Below, piece after piece: positions 58,781 through 64,000 of a DNA stretch of 64,000 bases. Source of the stretch: Firmicutes bacterium ASF500 (GTDB taxonomy: Bacteria > Bacillota > Clostridia > Oscillospirales > Oscillospiraceae). A program made the position numbers and the translations under genes. Below the pieces are notes generated by a model, which made no database searches, had not been told where the DNA came from, and was given only the letters and a program-made list of their open reading frames with translations. Position 1 is the stretch's first letter. Every line of letters starts with the position of its first letter. The stretch lies in contig CP097573.1 of the NCBI GenBank assembly GCA_000492175.2, forward strand, positions 1,984,001-2,048,000, read 5' to 3'.

Positions 58781-59382
58781 AAAAGCTTGCGATTCTTTTT
58801 GCGCTGGCCCTCTGCGCGGCGCTGGCGGGCTGTAACCAGTCCGCCCCGCCCCAGGCCAGCGAACCCCCGCTGGAGCTCTCCGGCACGGTAAGCGCTCCCC
58901 CCGTGGAGGGCCCCGCCGAACCGACGCCCCCAGCCGTCGGGCAGGTGGCTATGGTGTATATCGGCACCAAGGCCGACGGCTTCACCGACTATCCCATAAC
59001 TTACGACGGGGACCTGACCCCGGAGAAGCTGATCCAGGGCATCGCCGACCTGACCGGCTGGGACTTAACCCTCACGGAGGAGGTCACCAGCGGCAAGGGC
59101 GGTATGAGCGTGTGCCTGTCCAGCGAATCGTCCCTGTTTACTGGCCCGCCCGACCCGCAGAGAGAGGAATTTCATATGTACGACGTGGGCCAGCTCGCGG
59201 AGACGATTTTGGACAGTATCCAGAAAACCTTGCAGGAGGGCTTCACCCTGGAGGGCGGCGACCCGGACGCGCTGGATATCTGGTACTACATGGAGGGGAA
59301 TCAGCCTCTGGAGCTTCCCATCCTGGGCCTCTCCTGGCCCATTGACCAGCCCTATCACTGGGCGGGAGCGGAAAGCAAGTAG
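58777..59382 (+). CDS. Small lipoprotein, possibly GerMN-like
   Basis: 201 residues. A TTG start overlaps the stop of the SLH relic; AGGAGGAAG lies upstream. The N-terminal lipoprotein signal ends in the lipobox LAGC (Cys about 19), followed by a Pro/Ser/Ala-rich tether. The globular part begins VAMVYIGTKADGFTDYPITYDG and continues TPEKLIQGIADLTGWDLTL. This is reminiscent of GerMN/sporulation-germination-type domains, but I am not sure. Should be anchored on the outer face of the membrane. It was probably co-transcribed with the SLH gene. Confidence 0.75.
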   Translation: MKKLAILFALALCAALAGCNQSAPPQASEPPLELSGTVSAPPVEGPAEPTPPAVGQVAMVYIGTKADGFTDYPITYDGDLTPEKLIQGIADLTGWDLTLTEEVTSGKGGMSVCLSSESSLFTGPPDPQREEFHMYDVGQLAETILDSIQKTLQEGFTLEGGDPDALDIWYYMEGNQPLELPILGLSWPIDQPYHWAGAESK

Positions 59383-59409
59383 CGCTTATCATATAGCAGA
59401 AAATACGAA

Positions 59410-59449
59410 GCGCGGGCCGTTTGTCACATCGGAGACAAATGGCCCGTGC
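59410..59449 (+). terminator. Terminator after the lipoprotein gene
   Basis: CGGGCCGTTTGTC (59413-59425) pairs with GACAAATGGCCCG (59434-59446) with one wobble, followed by TTTGAAATTT. Confidence 0.7.
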
Positions 59450-59466
59450 TTTGAAATTTGCCCTTG

Positions 59467-59857
59467 ACAAAAGCTCTCTGAGGACAACGCTTTAGGGAAA
59501 CTTTCTGATGAACAGTTTGCTTTTCTGACTTCCTGCTATGATGAAGAAAAAAAGACGCTGACCCGGAGGATTGCGGAGCTGACACAGGAAATTGACAACG
59601 CCACCGAGCGCAGCGCGGACGTGAAAAGGTTTGTCGCACTGGTACGCAGATACACAGCGATTGAAGAACTGACCTACGAAAACGTCCATAAATTTATTGA
59701 CCGTATTCTTATTCACGAACTGGATAAGGAAACGAACACCCGCAAAATCGAAATCTTTTATAGCTTTGTCGGCAGAGTTGATACAGGCGACAAGCCTACC
59801 GAAAGTATCTCCTATTTCAGACAGATAGGAGCCGACGTAAAGAGTTATGCTATCTAA
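59467..59857 (+). pseudogene. Large serine recombinase, C-terminal fragment
   Basis: Open frame of about 130 codons without its N-terminal part. The sequence (KLSDEQFAFLTSCYDEEKKTL, then YTAIEELTYENVHKFIDRILIHELDKETNTRKIEIFYSFVG) matches the extreme C-terminus of Tn-type large serine recombinases (TndX/CTn family). The catalytic resolvase domain is missing. It begins abruptly just after the terminator, consistent with a deletion or recombination break. Confidence 0.85.
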
Positions 59858-59870
59858 CATACATCAAAAA

Positions 59871-59917
59871 GAGGTAAGATAACGCCCTCTGCAAAAAAGG
59901 TTACGTTATCTTACCTC
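59871..59917. terminator. Inverted repeat between the recombinase fragments
   Basis: GAGGTAAGATAACG (59871-59884) and CGTTATCTTACCTC (59904-59917), 14-base arms. It lies between two convergent recombinase fragments, so it could terminate both. Confidence 0.7.
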
Positions 59918-60094
59918 AACAAACAGAACGCCGCTGTAACCATCGTCCACCCGCTCGGAAACCAGTTCAATGTCCGGGTGAGCCGCCACAAAATCCTCAA
60001 TGAGCTTCTTCTGATTGGCAATGCTGTCACTCTCCACACTTCGGTCAGCGGAATAGGAGAGGCGCAGATAAGCGTCGCCCTTGTACTTAGGCAT
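59906..60094 (-). pseudogene. Serine recombinase, N-terminal fragment
   Basis: 62 residues from the ATG at 60094 after AAGGAGTG. The start of a resolvase domain is clear (YLRLSYSADRSVESDSIANQKKLIEDFVAAHPDIELVSERVDDGYSG), but the frame stops at the hairpin. Catalytic Ser would be in RLSYS. The rest is missing. Together with the C-terminal piece on the other strand it marks the scar of an excised or deleted conjugative element. Confidence 0.8.
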
Positions 60095-60222
60095 AAAAAA
60101 GTCACTCCTTTGCATCACGGACTTACCCCGCGATGTAACGAGTGGCTGGATTATCCCTATTTAGTTCTTTTTCCAGTCATAAGTATAACATACCCAGTCG
60201 GGCAAGTCAACACATTAAAGCA

Positions 60223-60435
60223 CTAAATTAAAATCTGTTTCAAGCAGTCCTCCAGGGACACACCGTTATCAGCAAACTGCGCCCGGACGGTGAATTTGCC
60301 GCACTTGAAGCAGTAGGGATTTTTGATTTGCCGGAGAAATTCGGCAATCCGTTCTTCCTTGGGGAGCTTCGGGTCTACGGACACATCCCGAATGTCAGCC
60401 AGGGGAATACCAGCAGGAGAAAGAGACTGTTCCAT
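60223..60435 (-). CDS. Small conjugative-element protein (DUF6870-like)
   Basis: 70 residues from the ATG at 60435, which follows GAAAGGGGGC. A cysteine pair in KNPYCFKCGKFTVRAQFADNGVSLEDCLKQ is characteristic of a short protein widely found beside ParB-like genes in Firmicute integrative conjugative elements. Function unknown. It overlaps or abuts the ParB-like gene upstream (four-base overlap if an earlier start is used). Confidence 0.7.
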   Translation of the reverse strand: MEQSLSPAGIPLADIRDVSVDPKLPKEERIAEFLRQIKNPYCFKCGKFTVRAQFADNGVSLEDCLKQILI

Positions 60436-60449
60436 GATCGCGCCCCCTT

Positions 60450-61283
60450 TCAACGCTTGAAGCGGTAGGGCAGCTCCGCGCCTCCGCCGTTGTACTTGTC
60501 CAGGATGATACGGGCGAAGCGCAGGCCAACATCCGTCTCAATGCGGCCCAGGCGGATAATCTCATCCGGGCTGACAAGGGACATTCGCCGGATAAAGGTC
60601 CGGTCGTGCAGTTCTGTCTCATAGGTCTTGATGAACAGGGCCATGCCGGAGAGCATAGAGGCTTTCAGAGAATTGGGGGTTCCCAGCCACGCTCCAGCCA
60701 GCAGGGACAGCATACGGGTAAAGCCCTCGCCACCGAGAAGCTGATAGGTATTGATGAGGGTACGAACGGGTGCGATCTCAAAGGGTTCGCCGGTCGGCTC
60801 CGTCAACGCCCAGGTAAAACCAACTTCTTCCGCCAGACGTTTGACCTCCGTAACCTTCGCGTCCGTACCAGCCTCCACCAGAGCCTTGGTGTACTGGCGC
60901 GGGGTCAGAGGGGCCTTGTCTGTGTCCAATTTGGCGTACATATCCGCTTCTTCCTCATAGGTCATGCCGGTGTGGACGATACAAGGGCCGATCACATCGC
61001 CGCCGCCCGCCATCTGGCGCATCGCGGCGATTCGGTTCTGTCCGTCCACCACATTGAATTTGCCGTCCCGGAAGCTGACCATCACAGGAGTGAGCTTCCG
61101 GTCATTCCACCCCCGGACGATCTCATCCACCCGCTGTTGTTTCACTGTCCGCTGGTAGGGCAGGCCGGAGGTCAACTGGCTGGTGGAGAGGGTGCGAATA
61201 GAGCCGGGGTTGCTGTACTCCACTTCGGCGGGTGGGAAAAGGCTCTGCTGCGCCGTCTTGGGCGGGCTGTGCTTTCTTTGAAG
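60450..61283 (-). CDS. ParB/DUF6551-like protein of a conjugative element, 5'-truncated by IS3
   Basis: About 275 residues of genuine sequence. The ParB N-terminal-like domain is seen in IVRGWNDRKLTPVMVSFRDGKFNVVDGQNRIAAMRQM, including the DGQNR box that resembles the CTP/DNA-binding motif of ParB/Srx folds. The helical remainder (APVRTLINTYQLLGGEGFTRML ... HDRTFIRRMSL) matches DUF6551-type proteins. The start is lost where an IS3 end begins at 61284; upstream codons in this frame belong to IS3 and antisense aroE DNA. Confidence 0.75.
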   Translation of the reverse strand, partial: LQRKHSPPKTAQQSLFPPAEVEYSNPGSIRTLSTSQLTSGLPYQRTVKQQRVDEIVRGWNDRKLTPVMVSFRDGKFNVVDGQNRIAAMRQMAGGGDVIGPCIVHTGMTYEEEADMYAKLDTDKAPLTPRQYTKALVEAGTDAKVTEVKRLAEEVGFTWALTEPTGEPFEIAPVRTLINTYQLLGGEGFTRMLSLLAGAWLGTPNSLKASMLSGMALFIKTYETELHDRTFIRRMSLVSPDEIIRLGRIETDVGLRFARIILDKYNGGGAELPYRFKR

Positions 61284-61432
61284 TGACCCCAAGAAGTTAG
61301 ACAAAGAATGCCAATAGAAATTGTTCAAGCAACCGAAAGGGCTTGTTGTCTGTGCAAGGCAGGCGGCAAGCCCTTCAGCTTTGCCTTGATACGGCGGTTG
61401 TTGTAGTAATCCAAGTAAGCAAAGTGTTCCAT
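61284..61432 (-). pseudogene. IS3-family (IS150-like) remnant: element end and transposase C-terminus
   Basis: The element end TGACCCCAAGAAGTTAGAC is at 61284. Read on the minus strand, the last ~35 codons of OrfB are intact (YLDYYNNRRIKAKLKGLPP then LHRQQALSVA-stop at 61325-61327). The rest of the IS is absent; aroE DNA begins directly at about 61433. Confidence 0.88.
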
Positions 61433-61433
61433 T

Positions 61434-61857
61434 TTGGCCTACCGCGGCGCCCGGAAGATCTACATCACCGACCTCTTCGAGCCCTGCGCCAAATCCCTGG
61501 TGTCCGACATCAACGAGAATTTTGCCCCCGTGGCCGAGTTTGTCCCCCACGGCGATTTCTCCAAGCTGGCCGCCTGCAACGTGGTCCTCAATGCCAGCGG
61601 CATCGGCATGGGCCAGCACATCGGCGAGACCCCCTTGCCCAAGGAGTACATCCAGCCCAGCCAGTTTTTCTTCGACGCCTGCTACAACCCGGAGCGTACC
61701 CAGTTCCTCATGGACGCGGAGGAGAAAGGCTGCAAGGTGCTCAACGGCCTGGGCATGTCCCTGTATCAAGGCGCGGCCCAGATCGAGCTGTGGTCCGGCA
61801 AAAAGCCCCCGGTGGACGCCATGCGCCGGGAGCTGCTGAAGATCGTCGCTGAGCAGA
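61434..61857 (+). pseudogene. aroE: Shikimate dehydrogenase fragment
   Basis: About 140 codons of the NAD(P)-binding, C-terminal half (YITDLFEPCAKSLVSDI; VVLNASGIGMGQHIGETPLPKEYI; NGLGMSLYQGAAQIELWSGKKPP). The N-terminal substrate-binding half, with its catalytic Lys/Asp, is missing, cut by the IS3 fragment. The 3' end runs into conjugative-element DNA near 61857 after LLKIVAEQ. It cannot be active; a working copy would have to be elsewhere. Confidence 0.88.
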
Positions 61858-61869
61858 CCCAACACGAAA

Positions 61870-62016
61870 ATGCGCACGCTTCGAATCTTGGGAGAATTGG
61901 TGTCAACGCTCGATGCCAGGGATCAGGAAAAACTGGTATCCTACGGAGAATTTCTGGATGTACAAAGCCAAAAGAAAAGAGGGATCTCTGTGGAACACCC
62001 CTACCAACGCGAATAA
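61870..62016 (+). CDS. Small ORF upstream of the integrase
   Basis: 48 codons from an ATG at 61870 (MRTLRILGELVSTLDARDQEKLVSYGEFLD) to TAA at 62014. It ends 15 bases before the integrase start, which has its own AAAGGAAAGG site. Either a tiny accessory gene or the 3' end of a truncated regulator. No family recognised. Confidence 0.4.
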   Translation: MRTLRILGELVSTLDARDQEKLVSYGEFLDVQSQKKRGISVEHPYQRE

Positions 62017-62031
62017 AGGAAAGGAATTGTT

Positions 62032-62397
62032 ATGGCGTCAACCAGAAAGCGAACAACCAAAGACGGACAAATCTTCTATGAAATCCGGGTCAGCCGTGGG
62101 CGGGGAAAGTCTTATCTGACCACCCGCTGGTATCCTCCGGAGGGCTGGGGACAGAAAGCCATTGAGCGGGCTCTGGCAAAAGAGGCCTCGGAATTTGAGC
62201 GCCGCTGCCGTGAGGGCGAGATTGTCAGCCGGGCGGAGCAAAAAGAAAGCGACCTCCAGCAGAAGCGGAAGGCCGCAAAAGTCCAGACGGTGCGTCAATA
62301 CGGCGAAACAGTTTTCATGCCAGCCAAGAGCGTCACTATGAGTGAGAATAGCCGGTGTGCCTACCAGAGCAACCTTGACCATTGGATCTATCCAGCC
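62032..62397 (+). pseudogene. Tyrosine integrase, N-terminal fragment interrupted by IS21
   Basis: Residues 1-122 of an integrase. The N-terminal AP2-like arm-binding domain (KRTTKDGQIFYEIRVSRGRGK) is followed by a linker helix and the start of the core-binding domain (TVRQYGETVFMPAKSVTMS ... YQSNLDHWIYPA). The frame enters IS21 DNA at 62398. The catalytic domain is not in the window; it may lie beyond the IS21 element. The integrase would have served the conjugative element at 60-62 kb. Confidence 0.82.
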
Positions 62398-62472
62398 TGT
62401 CAACGCCAATATGAAATTGTAAGAAAACGCCGAAGAAATTTTGTAGTTTTTCGGCGGGGGTGGGTAACAAAA

Positions 62473-64000
<1,528 letters not shown>

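Overview
The window looks like a chromosomal segment of a GC-rich gut Firmicute, most likely Clostridia of the Oscillospiraceae type (Flavonifractor or Lawsonibacter-like). This is an inference from the FabK-type fatty-acid cluster, SLH-anchored surface proteins, LytTR and YesMN two-component systems, a T-box leader, and the short palindromic interspersed repeats. No rRNA, tRNA or CRISPR array is visible. The segment is a mosaic of intact housekeeping and catabolic modules separated by insertion sequences and decayed conjugative elements.

Layout. 1-0.83 kb: end of an IS1182-family element. 0.9-6.3: very large SLH-anchored beta-helix surface protein (minus strand). 6.55-8.44: promoter, T-box leader and glycyl-tRNA synthetase. 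8.56-9.14: DUF4160/DUF2442 pair bracketed by a 76-bp duplication of the glyS 3' end. 9.2-13.9: truncated IS1182, broken ABC transporter and a conjugative-element relic. 14.0-24.0: type II fatty-acid synthesis cluster acpP-accBCDA-fabH-fabK-fabD-fabG-fabF-fabZ ending in a FabT-like MarR regulator. 24.1-35.9: IS30 relic and a minus-strand sugar module (YesMN, CUT1 ABC importer, IS1182, lacZ). 35.9-38.0: perfect palindrome, mobC and an oriT-like region. 38.0-39.6: HxlR regulator and two flavin reductases, the second cut by a recombination junction.

39.56-52.26 kb is the most unusual part. It is a minus-strand contractile injection system (eCIS, phage-tail-like particle) operon running unknown protein, sheath, tube, zinc-ribbon assembly protein/DUF6760, second tube, small unknown protein, two highly repetitive proteins, tube-initiator/LysM-class protein, gpD hub, gpV spike, gp25 and baseplate J. 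Capsid, portal, terminase and lysis genes are absent. The two repeat proteins (24-aa and 12-aa tandem units) sit where a tail tape-measure gene would sit, and an A8 slippery tract lies at the preceding gene junction. The sheath and assembly genes are frameshifted, and gene J is cut at its 3' end by the junction with the flavin reductase. The cluster therefore appears incomplete (no AAA+ ATPase, PAAR or terminal cap gene) and may be decayed, or some frameshifts may be sequence errors.

52.6-59.4 kb: XRE regulator, two LytTR two-component systems (one kinase 5'-truncated), an SLH-protein relic and a lipoprotein. 59.4-64.0: fragments of serine recombinases, a ParB-like conjugative-element protein, IS3 and aroE remnants, and an integrase interrupted by an IS21 element that runs off the end.

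Single-base frameshifts recur in otherwise well-conserved genes (solute-binding protein, YesM, sheath, assembly protein, SLH relic). Any claim about gene inactivation should be checked against reads before it is interpreted.
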